Source: Datura wrightii | Taxonomy: Eukaryota; Streptophyta; Magnoliopsida; Solanales; Solanaceae | Direction of reading: 5' to 3' | Length of the DNA stretch: 64,000 nt | NCBI GenBank assembly: GCA_035772735.1 | Contig: JASDFA010000016.1 | Coordinates: 168,335,001-168,399,000 of the forward strand | Shown: in pieces, positions 46,414-58,129 of the stretch | Numbering within the stretch: position 1 is the stretch's first letter | Layout: each line of letters opens with the position of its first letter | Position numbers and translations under genes: made by a program | The notes under the pieces: generated by a model | Told to the model about the DNA's origin: nothing | Databases searched by the model: none | What the model saw: the letters and a program-made list of their open reading frames with translations, nothing else

Positions 46414-48660
46414 TCATTGTCCTCCCCCCCAGTAGTGCTCACCTTTGTCTGGTGGTCTTCCTATCAACTCCCGGGAATCATTCATTTGTTTAGTATTCCC
46501 ATGATCAATCACATTGATCACCGAGAGTTCCTCATTTACAATCGGGAGCTTGGGTGCTTTGTACACATTGAACACTTCTACCTTGTCATGTGCTCGCATT
46601 GTAAGTTGACCCGCAGCCACGTCGATTAATGCTTTTCCGGTTGCCAAGAAGGGTCGTCCCAAAATAAATGGGACTTCAGCGTCTGGTTCAAAATCCAGAA
46701 CAATAAAATCGACTGTAAAAATGAGGGAGACCACTTGCACAAGCACATCCTCAACAATGCCATCCGGCCTAGCTAAGGATCTGTCTGCTAGCTGCAAGAT
46801 TACGGTTGTAGGTCTAGGACTACCCAGACCTAACTTTCTGAATACCGAAGATGGTATCAGATTTATGCTCGCCCCCAAGTCACACAATCGACGAGCTCGG
46901 ATACTCTGCCCAATAGTAAGCTGGATAGTAAAACTTCCAGGGTCTTTCAGCTTCGTGGGCAGTTTATTTTGGATTTGGGAAGTGCATTCCTCTGTCAAAG
47001 CTACCGTGGCATACTCAGTCAAATGACTTTTGTTGGCCACGATGTCTTTAATATATTTGGCATATTTTGGCACTCCCTGCAAGACATCAACAAGAGGTAA
47101 ATTAAGATGTACCTGTTTAAGAACCTCCATAAATTTCTTGAAACACGCCTCCTCCTTGTGTTTCTTGAGTCGTTGAGGGAACGGGGGTGGAGGTCTTTCT
47201 GATTCCGCTTCTTTGGTCTTCCCCCTATCAGAACTTTGTTCCTCCTCAACTTCTGCTGCTCCTGACTTTTGAGGCGGTCTTTCCGGTTCCACCTTCTTCA
47301 ACTGCAAACCACTCCTCATGGTCACTGCATTTACCTGCTTCGGATTAGGATCCGTGTCACTAGGCAGTCCTCCTCTGGGCCTTGTGTTTTGGGCACTAGC
47401 AAATTGCCCAAATTGATACTCAAGAGCCTTGGTTGCTAATTGATTGTTTTTCACTTCGGCTGCCAATTTAACATAGTCAGCCTGCAATTGCGCCTGATTA
47501 GCGATCATGGTCTTGAACATCTCCTCAATGGTAGGTGATGGTGGTGGAGGAGGGGCATTGTGATTTCTAAATTGAGATTGGTAGTTCTTTTTCCCTCCTT
47601 GATTCCTCTGCATACCCTGACCCGAACTTTGGCCTTGTTGGTTGTTGCTACCCCACGAAAAATTTGGATGGTTCCTCCAATTTGAGTTGTAGCCGCTACC
47701 AAACTGCTGCTGATTTCTTTGTGCATTGCCCACAAAGTTAACAGAATCTAGGTTTGCTCCATAGCACTCAGCTGAATGCTCACTGCTACCACACACTTCA
47801 CACCACATTTGCTGGACCGCATTGACTGAAGCTGAAGGCTAGTTCAAGTTCATATTGCTGAAGTGGTTGTTTAACTGATTCTGCAAGGCAGCTATCTGTG
47901 CAGCGATAGCTGTAAATCCATCCACTTCAAGCACTCCTGCTGCTTTCCTTGCTCCACCTCGAGATGAATCAGCATTCCATTCTGGATTGCCCTGTGAAAT
48001 CCGGTTGAGCAAAGTGTACAGCTCCTCATAAGTCTTTTCCAGCGCTTGCCCTCCAGCTGTTGAGTCTAACAAAATTTTAGTATGGGGTTCCAAACCCTCA
48101 ATAAATGTGTGTACCAACACCTCATTGGACTGATGATGATGAGGACAGTCCCGCAACATGGATTTAAATCTTTCCCAGGCTTGATATAAATTTTCTCCCT
48201 CCCTTTGTTTGAAACTTAGAATTTGACTTCTAAGTCTGGCTGTTTTACCAGAGGGAAAAAATCTTATCAAAAACTTCCGTGCAAGATCATCCCACGTTGA
48301 TATAGAATTTGGTGGTTAAGCTTTTAACCACCTCTTGGCTTCACCAAGTAAGGAAAACAGAAATAGGGTGAGCCGAACATAATCAGGTGACACTCCAGCG
48401 GGTATATAAGTGTAACTTATCTCCAAAAAATTCTGGAGATGTTGTTGTGGGTCTTCATGAGGGAGACCGGTAAATTGCCCGCTTGTGTGCAAAAGTTGCA
48501 CCATGTTCTGCTTTAATTCAAATCTCCCTCTAGGCTCTGGTTTGCGGATACCTGAATGTACATTGTTGGCATGTGGGATTGCCACCTCGCGAACCGGCCT
48601 TGATGCTGCTTCATCGGGCACTAACACTGCCCTCACAACCGGTGGATTTTGTTGCTCCAT
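46414..48660 (-). pseudogene. Element C gag-protease frame with two premature stops
   Basis: ATG 48660 (MEQQNPPVVRAVLVPDEA). The open frame upstream to 48750 has no ATG. Gag core, CCHC knuckle (CEVCGSSEHSAEC) and protease (LCDLGASINLIPSSVF, PFILGRPFLATG) are in one frame. Stops: TAA at ~48318 in place of GAG, and TAG at ~47839 in place of CAG. The end is shifted by a G-run of seven instead of six near 46430, giving WGGGQ and a stop. Otherwise closer to intact than N; the 464-codon part from 47808 holding knuckle and protease is unbroken. Confidence 0.9.
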
Positions 48661-48888
48661 AATAGACTGTCTGAGCAACTGTAGCTTCTTTTGTAGAGCT
48701 TCTCTGCGTTTACTATGAAATTCATGTTCAGGCTCTGTATAAGATTCCACCAGCTCCTTGTCCTTTGCCAGTGTTCACAGAAATCAAGTCTGCAAAATAC
48801 AGGCTAAGACCAAGTTGTCAACACTTAATAAAATAAAACAAAAATACAGTAAATTTACACTTAACACAATTTCACCAATTGCCTAGTC

Positions 48889-48906
48889 TCCCCGGCAACG
48901 GCGCCA
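48889..48906 (-). other. Element C primer binding site (tRNA-Asp)
   Basis: Minus strand TGGCGCCGTTGCCGGGGA, six bases from the LTR, identical to N. Confidence 0.9.
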
Positions 48907-48912
48907 AAAACT

Positions 48913-50346
48913 TGTTCGGCTGGTTCGGTAGGTGTTATAGGTTAAAACCGACACGCAAGTGCACGTGGTCAAACAAGTAATAAAGTGGCTAAGTAAGCCA
49001 AATATAGAACCAAGGAGACTCTGGATAAGTAAAATTGCTTAAGTATACTATATTCTAGCTTACCTCTAATTATGCTGACAACAACATAACCAAAAGTTAA
49101 ATAATTTTTGTTTATAAATTATATACTAAAACTATTAACAAATATTTACTATGAATTGAAAATATGGATATGAGCATGCCAAGGTTAAGAACAAGTAATG
49201 AACTTAATTATAATCATAATTTGGTTATTCTTCTCTTCCTGTTGCTAGCCAAGAACATTAGCCTAGAGATTAAAACTCTCGTATTTAATCTCACTTTAGA
49301 ATCATAAACCATTCATCTACATTTCTGTGATCAAATGCAATTTATGACCTAGCAATACAATTCCGGTTCCTAAATTGACTAATACGGCTTTCAAGTATAT
49401 TTCTATCAGGAAAGCACATCAAAACCCAATTTTCCCAAATCAAGCTAAGAACAATACCCTATTAATTCACAACTTTCCAATTTCTTGCTCTCTCGAGTGA
49501 AATTGGACTTTTTAGATGTACATTAATGTCGGCCACACACTAATGCAGTAGAAACAAGAATTAATAGAACAACATAGAAGAAGAAGATGAAAAACCATAC
49601 AATTCAATAATCAAAATTCATCACCATTGTTCACAACCTCAGCAAGGAAGAGAATGAGCCACTCATTTGTGGATTAATCATCCTAAAACAAGTGTTAATC
49701 ATACATACAATTGATTGAAAGAAGAAAGGAAGAGAGAAAATCCCTTAGCTTTTTCGTCCCTCAACTGCCTCTAACCCACGTCCTTGCTCCACCAAGTCTG
49801 AATTCATTAAAAATAAGCCTAAGTGTTCTATTTATACTATTGGGAATTTTTCCCAGAATAACAAGCAACGTGTCACGGAGGCCAACGCGGAGCACTGCCT
49901 CCGTGACACGGCGTGGACGCGGACCCTCACTGGAAATCCAGGGTCCGGGAATATAGCCTTAACGTGGCACGACATGCAACGCGGAGGCTTGCCTCCGTGC
50001 CACGGAGCTGTCGTGAGGCTTCACTGGAAATTGCCAATTAAATCACCCTCCAGGAAGTATGCCTCCGCGATGGTAGCATGGCACGGCTCCATCGCGGAGC
50101 CCCTTTACATTGTGCATTCCAATGTCTTTTCCATGCTCGCATCCAAGTCCAACTCCGATATTGTTCCAACATGCATTTTAGCTCCTCAAAATCATGTTTT
50201 ACCTACAAAACAATGCTAATCATGTTGGTTAGTATAAATTCACATTTTATTACCAATTACATGAAAATGTATACACATTGCACAACAAACAAGGCGAAAA
50301 TGATACGTTTGAGTATCACTTGGGCATATAAATCTGCCCAAGATCA
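48913..50346 (-). repeat. Element C 5' LTR
   Basis: 1434 bp. On the minus strand it starts TGATCTTGGGCAGATTTATA and ends CCAGCCGAACA. Hairpin CTTGGGCA/TGCCCAAG at its start. Nearly identical to 41602-43035. Confidence 0.95.
49829..50004 (-). promoter_or_regulatory. LTR promoter of C: TATA box and two dyad modules
   Basis: TATAAATA (minus) at 49836-49829. A module at 49869-49910 lies 32 nt upstream, the same gap as in N and D. A second module (CGTGGCACG ... CGTGCCACG) is at 49963-50004. Confidence 0.72.
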
Positions 50347-50974
50347 GCTGTTCGAGGCTCTTTATGGGCAAAGGTGTAGATCTCCCATCGGATGGTTTGA
50401 GGTTGGCGAGGCAGCTATGATAGGACTAGATTCGGTTCACGAGGTGATGGTGAAGGTTCAGTTGATAAGGGACCGGTGGAAAACCGCTCAGAGTCATCAG
50501 AAATCGTATGCTGATGTGAGGAGGAGGGATTTAGAGTTTAATGTGGATGACTGGGTATTTCTAAAGGTATCTCCCATGAAGGGAGTCATGCAGTTCGAAA
50601 AGAAAGGGAAACTCAGTCCCCTCTATGTTGGTCCTTACCGGGTTATGAGGAGAGTTGGTAAGGTGGCGTATGAGCTGGAATTGCCTTCAGAATTGGATTC
50701 TGTTCATCCCGTGTTTCTTGTATTTCTCTTGAAAAAGTGCTTGGGTGATACAGATTTAGTAGTCCCGGTAGACAGCGTTGGTGTAAGGGATAGCCTCAGC
50801 TATGAGGAAATTACGGTGGAGATCTTGGATCCTTAGGTTCGAAGGTTGAGGAACAAAGAAGTAGCTTCAGTTAATGTATTATGGAGAAATCAGCATGTTG
50901 AGGGAGCTACATGGGAAGCTAAAGCAGATATGATAGCTAAATACCCTCATTTGTTCCCTACCGGCTCAATTTAA
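50347..50974 (+). pseudogene. A2 pol, C-terminal part after element C
   Basis: Continues integrase with FEALYGQRCRSPIGWFEVGE, then the GPY-like DDWVFLKVSPMKGVMQFEKK and the chromodomain-like EEITVEILDP*VRRLRNKEVA ... WEAKADMIAKYPHLFP to TAA 50974. One stop at ~50834 (CAG to TAG). The frame is open upstream into the C LTR by chance. Confidence 0.88.
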
Positions 50975-51227
50975 GTTTGAGGTATCAATTTTTCTCTAAA
51001 ACCTTTAATTAGCTTTTCCTATTCAGTTCATGTGTACAAGTTTGTTTTATGATATGATATATGTATGTGATGTCTGAATTCAGCTTAGCTATGTAGTTCT
51101 TTTCAAAGGTAGTCATTCCGTCAGTTTTCGACTTAAATGACCAGTAATTTTATATGGTGATAGCTTGTTTCTGAGTTTTCTTCATGTTTCTAACATTCTA
51201 GGACGAATATCCCCAAGGGGGAGATAT

Positions 51228-52714
51228 TCTTATACCCCGAAAACCTAAGGATCAGACCCGAAAGTGAAAATGGTGAAAAATTAAAAATTCACACCAGGTC
51301 ACAAAATGACCCGTGAGGTGAGTCATGAGGAGTGACCACGAGTCGTAAGGTGACTCGTTGTTAGCATGGTGTGGCAAGGCCTGAGTGAGGAGGCCACGGG
51401 CTTGACCACAAGTTTTGGTCATACCTCACAACTCGTGAGGTCACCCGTGGTCAACCTAGAGGATTGACAAGTTCGGATGGGTAATTTAGGCCATGAAAGA
51501 TGACCACGAGTCGTGGTCTGACTTCACGACTCGTGAAGTCACCCGTGGGTCCCCCTTGGATGTTTGGGCAGTGGACTTAACGGACCATGGCCACGAGTCC
51601 TTCCCTGTGGCAACGACCCGTTAGGTCCCTCGTGGGGACTAGCGACCAGAAATTTCCTGCATTTTAATAGGGGTGTTTTTGTAATTTCTTAAGTCCCTAA
51701 GGCCTAATTACGTCGTTTTGAATATGTTTCTTCATTCTCATGCAAAAGCATAGAGAGGTATTTGGGAGATTGAAGGCCTTCTTCCCCAAATTTTCATCAA
51801 TTTCTTTATGGGTGTTCAAGGAACTTTAAGCCCATCCATTCCCAGGTATGTAGGGTTTTAACATGGGTGGAATTCTTCCTCACCCATGCCCAATTTTTAT
51901 TTAAATCATGAATCTCCTATTCAAGTTCTATGGGGTTTTATCCAAATGCATGAAAATGTGATTTCTCTTTATGGGTATGATTTAATGGAGTTTTAATTAT
52001 TGAATTATGAATGATGGACAGGTTTTGTATTATTTTCTTTAAAATCATGTTTCAAGCTTTTAAATCCAAAATTCCCATTTGATGAAAGTTCATGGAAGTT
52101 ATGATTTACAATGAATATGCAATAGTTTGAATTTATTGATGACGGAAAAACATGAATTCTAGTTACTCATGTTTATGAGCATATTTTGAAAGAATTGAAT
52201 ATGATGAAGTATTGGGCAATGCCCACATGTTAAAGAATGATTTATGATTTTTGAAGTGAATTACATAATTTATCGATTTATGATGTTGGCTGATGAAAAG
52301 GGCCTATGATTCTTTCCTAATCATGTTTTAAAGGGGATCCATGATGATAAATGTTATATTTTGGCCAATGAATCTTAATGCAAGATGTTATTGATTTATG
52401 TATGAGCCTATATGCATGTTTTTCGGAGCCATGTCTAGCACCGACAGCCCGACGTTCAAAGGAAGCCGGTGTTTCATAACCACGTGCCACCGTGGGTTTG
52501 TAAATGATATGATGTATTGATAATGATCTCCTCATATGTGATATCACGCCTTAAGCACGACCCTCGCCTGGCAAGACAGGGTCGGCTCTGCCCACTTGAG
52601 CGAGATAGTGGGGCATCATGAAAGGCTCTACCATGATGGTGTCGGTTATGACGAGTCCTCCTATTGTTTTGCATGTTTTATGCATTATTATGTTTATGTT
52701 ATTGGCTCAAGTTA
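51228..52714 (+). repeat. A2 3' LTR, truncated
   Basis: Starts TCTTATACCCCG (TG lost) after AAGGGGGAGATAT. Palindrome cluster at ~51300-51545. It matches 24906-26440 of the 5' LTR and stops after GGCTCAAGTTAT, where B' begins. The 250 bases before it hold the A2 3' end with a degraded ACATTCTAGGACGAATAT palindrome. Confidence 0.88.
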
Positions 52715-55700
52715 TGGGTATGGACTGGTTAGTGCCATGCTACGCCCACTTAGAATGCTGGACCAAGACGGTCCGATTTCACTTTCCGGGGGAAGCAGTG
52801 CGAGAGTGGAAAGGGAGCACAACTAAGCCAAAAGGTAGGTTTATTTCCTACCTTCAGGCAAGAAAATTAATAGCAAAGGGATGTATTTACCACCTAGTTA
52901 GAGTCCAGGACGTTCGGGTGGAACCTCCGACTCTTCAGTCTGTTCCAGTGGTCAATGAATTCCCTAACGTATTTCCAGATGAGTTGCCTGGTATCCCTCC
53001 CGAAAGGGAGATAGATTTTGCAATTGACTTGTTTCCAGGGACTCAACCTATATCCATTCCCCCGTATCGCATGACACCAGCTGAGCTTAGAGAGTTGAAA
53101 GAGCAGTTAAAAGATTTGCTCGACAAAGGCTTTATCAGGCCTAGTACTTCCTCGTGGGGTGCGCCAGTTCTGTTTGTAAGGAAGAAAGATGGCTCACTCA
53201 GTATGTGTATAGACTACCGACAGCTGAATAAGGTAACAGTTAAAAACAAATACCCGCTCCCTAGAATAGATGATTTGTTTGACCAGTTGCAGGGGGCCAG
53301 ATGTTTCTCTAAGATAGATCTGAGGTCCGGATACCACCAGGCCCGGGTTCGTGATAGGGACATTCCAAAGACTACTTTCAGGACCAGGTATGGTCACTTT
53401 GAATTTCTAGTCATGTCTTTTGGGCTGACGAATTCTCCCGCAGTATTTATGGACCTGATGAACAGCATATTCAGACCGTATTTGGATCTGTTCGTGATAG
53501 TATTTATTGATGATATTCTGGTATATTATCATTTAGAGACAGATCACCAGAACCATTTACGAATAGTACTCCAGATCCTTAGAGACCATCAGTTGTACGC
53601 CAAGTTTTCTAAGTGTGAGTTCTGGCTGAACTCAGTTGCCTTTTTGGGGCATATCGTGTTGGATGCTGGGATACAGGTGGATACACAAAAAATAGAGGCG
53701 GTCAAGACATGGCCCAGACCTACCACTCCGACCGAGGTCCGCAGTTTCCTGGGTTTAGCAGGGTATTACTGGAGATTTGTTGAAGGATTCTCCACTATAG
53801 TAGCACCTCTGACAAAGTTGACACAGAAAGCAGCGAAATTTCAGTGGACGGAGGCATGTGAGTAGAGTTTTTAAGAATTGAAAGACAGATTGACCTCCGC
53901 CCCAGTACTAGCATTGCTAGAGGGAACAGATGGGTATGCGGTGTATTGAGACGCTTCAGGCTTGGTACTGGGTTGTGTGTTGATGCAGCATGGTAAGGTG
54001 ATTGCTTATGCTTCTAGACGGCTGAGGAACCACGAAAAGAACTATCCGACCCATGACCTGGAACTGGCTGCAGTGATCCATGCTCTGAAAATCTGGAGGC
54101 ATTATCTGTATGGCGTTCATGTAGACATTTTTACAGATCATAAAAGCCTGCAGTACATTTTCACACAGATGGAGTTAAATCTGCAACATCGTCATTGGTT
54201 AGAATTGCTGAAAGATTATGACGTAAATATTCTCTACCACCCAGGGAGAGCTAATGTAGTAGCCGATGCCCTCAGCCATAAGTCAATGGGGAGTTTGGCG
54301 TATTTGCGACCCGAGAAGCGGGAGTTAGCCAAGGAAATTCATCAGCTAGCTGGTTTAGCCGTTCGAGTAGTAGAAACAGAAAATAACAGAGCGGTGATTC
54401 AGAACTCCGCTGTGTCATCATTAGTTACAGAGGTAAAAGAACGGCACTACGAGGACCCTGACTTAGTCCAGCTCAGAGATAGAGTTAAAAAAGGTAAGGA
54501 GCCAAATTTCCAAGTGACTGAGGATGAAATGCTACGTTGTAAGGGCCACCTATGTGTCCCGAATGTTTCAGGGCTTCGCCAGCAGATCATGCATGAGGTA
54601 CATTATGCTCGCTATTCCCTCCATCCAGGAGCAACGAAAATGTACCACGACATCAGAGACATCTACTGGTGGCCAGGTATGAAACTTGAAATAGTTGAAT
54701 TTGTATCTAGATGTCCTAATTGCCAGTAGGTGAAAGCAGAACACCAGAAACCGGGCAGTCTGACACAGGATATAGCTGTGCCTTTATGGATATGGGAAGC
54801 GATAAATATGGATTTCGTAACAGGGTTACCCCGTACCAGATGCAGAAACGATTCTATTTGGGTAATAGTTGACCTGCTGACAAAATCAGCTCATTTCCTA
54901 CCAGTGCAAGCTACCTTCTCGGCCGAGGATTATGCTGAATTATATATCAGAGAAATAGTTAGATTACATGGAGTGTCGGTATCTATTATTTCAGACAGAG
55001 GAGCACAATTTACAGTGAGATTCTGGCAGTCGTTCCAGAGAGGCATAGGGTCACAGATTAACTTGAGTACAACCTTTCATCCTCAGACAGATGGGCAAGC
55101 AGAACGAACTATCCAAACGCTCGAAGATATGCTACGAGCATGTGTACTAGATTTTAGGGGTAGCTGGGATGAGCATCTGCCATTGATTGAATTTGCCTAT
55201 AATAACAGTTATCATTCAGCTATCCAGATGGCGCCCTTTGCAGCATTATACGGGCGGAAATGTAGATCACCTATTGGATGGTTTGAAGCGGGGGAGACAG
55301 CGTTGATTGGGCCCGATGTTATTCATCAGTCAGAAGAGGCGGTGAAGCTTATCAGAGAACGCCTACTAACTGCTTAGAGCCGCCAGAAGTTTTATGCAGA
55401 TATGCGGCGCAAAAATCTAGAATTTGCAGTAGATGACTGGGTATATCTGAAAGTGTCTCCGATGAAAGGGGTAATGAGATTTGGCAAGAAAGGCAAGCTT
55501 AGCCCAAGGTTCATTGAGCCATATCAGATTCGACGGAGAATAGGCCGAGTTGCATACGAATTGAACTTGCCTCTAGAGTTAGCGTCTGTTCACCCAGAAT
55601 TCCATGTATCTATGTTGAGGAAGTTCGTAGGAGACCCTTCCACAGTTGTTCCAGTTCAGGATATCCAGGTCACAGAAGAGTTAGCATATGAAGAGGTTCC

Positions 55701-55851
55701 AGTAGCTATCCTAGATAGATAGATTTGTAGATTGAGAACTAAAGACATTGCCTCAGTCAAGTTATTGTGGCGTAACAGGAACCGAGAAGAGATGACCTGG
55801 GAAGCCGAGGAGGACATGAAAGCCAGATATCCCCACTTATTCCAGGCATAG
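52715..55851 (+). pseudogene. B' pol remnant (partial PR, RT, RH, INT, chromodomain-like tail)
   Basis: RT is open from the junction to TAG 53863-53865 and lacks the one-base deletion of B (it reads DAGIQVDTQK). CIDYRQLNKV and VFIDDILVYY are present. Stops at 53863, 53872, 55375 and 55720 match those of B; 53947 (TGA in YCDAS) and 54727 (NCQ*VK) are its own. RNase H and integrase residues are as in B (NMDFVTG, IISDRG, QAERTIQTLED). Confidence 0.92.
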
Positions 55852-56116
55852 GCAAATAGGAGGTATGTTAGAACAGTTTTTCCTTATGAATGCTTATATT
55901 TCATATATGAAAGCAGACGATTGATTATAGACAGTTATATATGAATGTTATTATATCGTGTGGAGTACCTATATTGGGCTTTTTTGCTTTTTAGAAATTT
56001 TGAGATAGTCCATAATACAGACTCTGCCGAAATTTTTCTAGAAACAAGTTGAGTAAGTTGAGAAGTCTTCTAGACAGAATGTCATTCGAGGACAAATGTT
56101 CTTAAGGGGGGGAGGA

Positions 56117-56266
56117 TGTTACACCCCGTAAATTTTAAATGAATAAATAGCCTAATGGCATGTCGGTTAAGGGATTTAGAAAAAAAAATAGGAAAGTCGG
56201 TTTTTACCATCTTCATCAATAAAACTAGGAATAAAACAGAGGGTAGCCATTTTAAGGCAAACCCAC

Positions 56267-56307
<41 letters not shown>

Positions 56308-58129
56308 CCTTCCGATTACGCTTCGAAACGCGGTCTAAACTCTGTTCCGGCTTAGATACCGAGGTATAAAGCTGCAGAGAGCAATCCTACGGAGTTGGTT
56401 TTGTGAAATTTGGCTGGCGAAATGTCGTGTTACCGAGGTAAAGTAAATAGAATTGCTTTAAATTAGTACCAATGTGTTCCTAGCGTTGCAGTGAGCATTT
56501 ATCCCTTCTGGACTATTGAGAAATAACGCATTTTCGACCGTTTTCCGAAAGGTCGAAGTTTGGGATAAATATATATCAAAAGTGATAATTTCTCCCGGAT
56601 ATTAATGTATTTAGTTCTAATTGATATATGTATGAATGTAGTTGGGAGAAACAGCAGAAGTACCGACGGAAATCATATCGGTCAGTCGGGTACTCAGAAA
56701 CTAGGTATGTAAAGCTATTCTTTCGGCAAGCCAGGAAGTACAGTCTAGAAAATAAATAGAATAAAGGCTATTGATAGATACCCAGCGTACAGGAACGATT
56801 TTAGTATGATTCCCAGCAAGCATGCTAGTATATCATTACGTATCATGCGATAATCAAAATAAGGGATAGTCAGATGATTTTAGGTAGTAATATGGTATCA
56901 GCTAGTAGCTTAGCATGTTCTTACATAATACCTAGAATGGAAGTTGTAAAAGTAGTATAATGAGTTAGCAAGATTACAGACAGTATGTATTACATTTGTT
57001 GAGACTGTATCCGGTAACAGATGGCACATCTTATGTTATTGAGCTATATCCAGTTATAGATGTCATGTTCTATGTTATTGAGTTATATCCAGATGTAATC
57101 AGATATAGAAATAGCTCCAGATACAGATGTAGCTCCAGAAACAGATATGGCTCTAGAAACGGATATAGCTTCAGATCGCGGATAACAATAATCAGATAAA
57201 CAGATAAAGGCCAGGTAGCAGTTAGCCCAGCAATCAGAAACAATGTAAAACAGAATATAACATCAGTTGTTTAGTACGGACTGGCCTTGAAATAAAAGTA
57301 GAGAATATGAGTAGTATTTTTCATTTGAGCATGCTTGCTGTGTATGTGTTTTGCATGTTGAGACTTGTTATGGCATGTGGGCACCCTTTTGCATCCCCAC
57401 CACCCCTGGGTTATAGCTGTGTCGATACCAAATTCAGATACCGCCACCAGCTGGGCGATGCCGTCTGCCTAGAGGACGATGATGGCCGACCACCATAATA
57501 ATACGGTCCAGATTACCCTGCTTGCAGGGGCAGTTTAGTTTACTCTGCGCAGAGCCAGATTACCTTGTTTACAGGGGCAGATTACTCTGTGTGCGCTTGT
57601 GGCTGGGGGCAGTTTCAGATATAGATTTTTATAAAATTACCTTGTTGCGTGCTTGCACCCAGGGGCAGTTTCAGTCACAGATACAGCAGCAGATTACCCC
57701 GTGAGCGCTTGTGCCCAGAGGCAGGAGTCCTCGGACTCAGACGCAGTTTATTGTCAGAGACCAAGGCCTGAGCTATGTACCCAAGGGGGCCGGTAGGAGG
57801 AGCTCACAGTTATGAGATGGGTGTAGTGACTTATTTTTGGTTGGTTTAGACCTGAGTAGGGGTAAATAGATTGTTTTGTTGGTTGGCACCTTTCGGCTTA
57901 TGGGGGTCAGTCAGGTATTGTGTGTATTATTATGTATATCTATATGTGCTATTAGATACTGATAGACAGTAGGACGACACGTCATCAGGTACGCTCAGTT
58001 TAGTTATAGAATAAATAAACTCTCCCTAGTTATCCTCAGCTAGATAGACTCAGCTACTTCCTACTTATATGTCATGTTATTGTTGCTGTTCATTTCAGTT
58101 GTATATTTCAGTTTGCTTTACATGCTCAG
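56117..58129 (+). repeat. B' 3' LTR, cut by element D
   Basis: Starts TGTTACACCCCG after GGGGGGGAGGA. 2013 of an expected ~2530 bp are present, ending TACATGCTCAG, where D begins. The remainder, starting TACCTGTGG, should lie after D outside the window. Confidence 0.93.
56271..56304 (+). repeat. (TA)17 microsatellite in the B' LTR
   Basis: Seventeen TA units; the same site in B has six (27319) and seven (35119). An expansion specific to B'. Confidence 0.9.

Larger units (their letters stand above)
41602..50346 (-). mobile_element. Element C: non-autonomous Athila-like LTR retrotransposon, reverse orientation
   Basis: 8745 bp with LTRs of exactly 1434 bp each, flanked by GCTGT. In its own direction: 5' LTR (48913-50346), tRNA-Asp primer site, gag-protease, stem-loop, two internal dyad modules, candidate intron, ORF2, 3' noncoding part, palindrome, purine tract, 3' LTR. 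Same plan as N but shorter by about 1 kb through one deletion. There is no RT, RNase H or integrase. By hand count fewer than ~20 LTR differences in 1434 sites: a recent insertion. Confidence 0.94.
24906..52714 (+). mobile_element. Element A2: Tekay/Del-type gypsy element interrupted by B and C
   Basis: The pieces are 24906-27163, 37494-41601 and 50347-52714. Joined, they give 5' LTR, primer site, gag, PR, RT, RH, INT, chromodomain-like end, purine tract and a truncated 3' LTR. The joins are proven by the target duplications of B (TAAAC) and C (GCTGT). The 3' LTR ends at 52714 against B', so no duplication for A2 itself is visible. Confidence 0.88.
52715..58129 (+). mobile_element. Element B': 5'-truncated relative of B
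   Basis: It begins in the middle of the protease (GMDWLVPCYAHLECWTKTVR) with no LTR, primer site or gag, and runs through pol into its 3' LTR, which is interrupted by D at 58130. Nearly identical to 31560-36960 of B. The left junction shares TTAT between the A2 LTR and B. Confidence 0.92.

Noticed and set aside
50078..50836. 252-codon frame joining the C LTR to the A2 integrase tail
   Set aside because: Made by the chance phase at the C insertion site; its first third is LTR sequence read antisense to C, and no promoter or family supports a fusion gene.
52618..53865. 415-codon frame across the A2 LTR / B' junction
   Set aside because: The first ~30 codons are LTR DNA; the remainder is truncated protease and RT. 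A by-product of the rearrangement.
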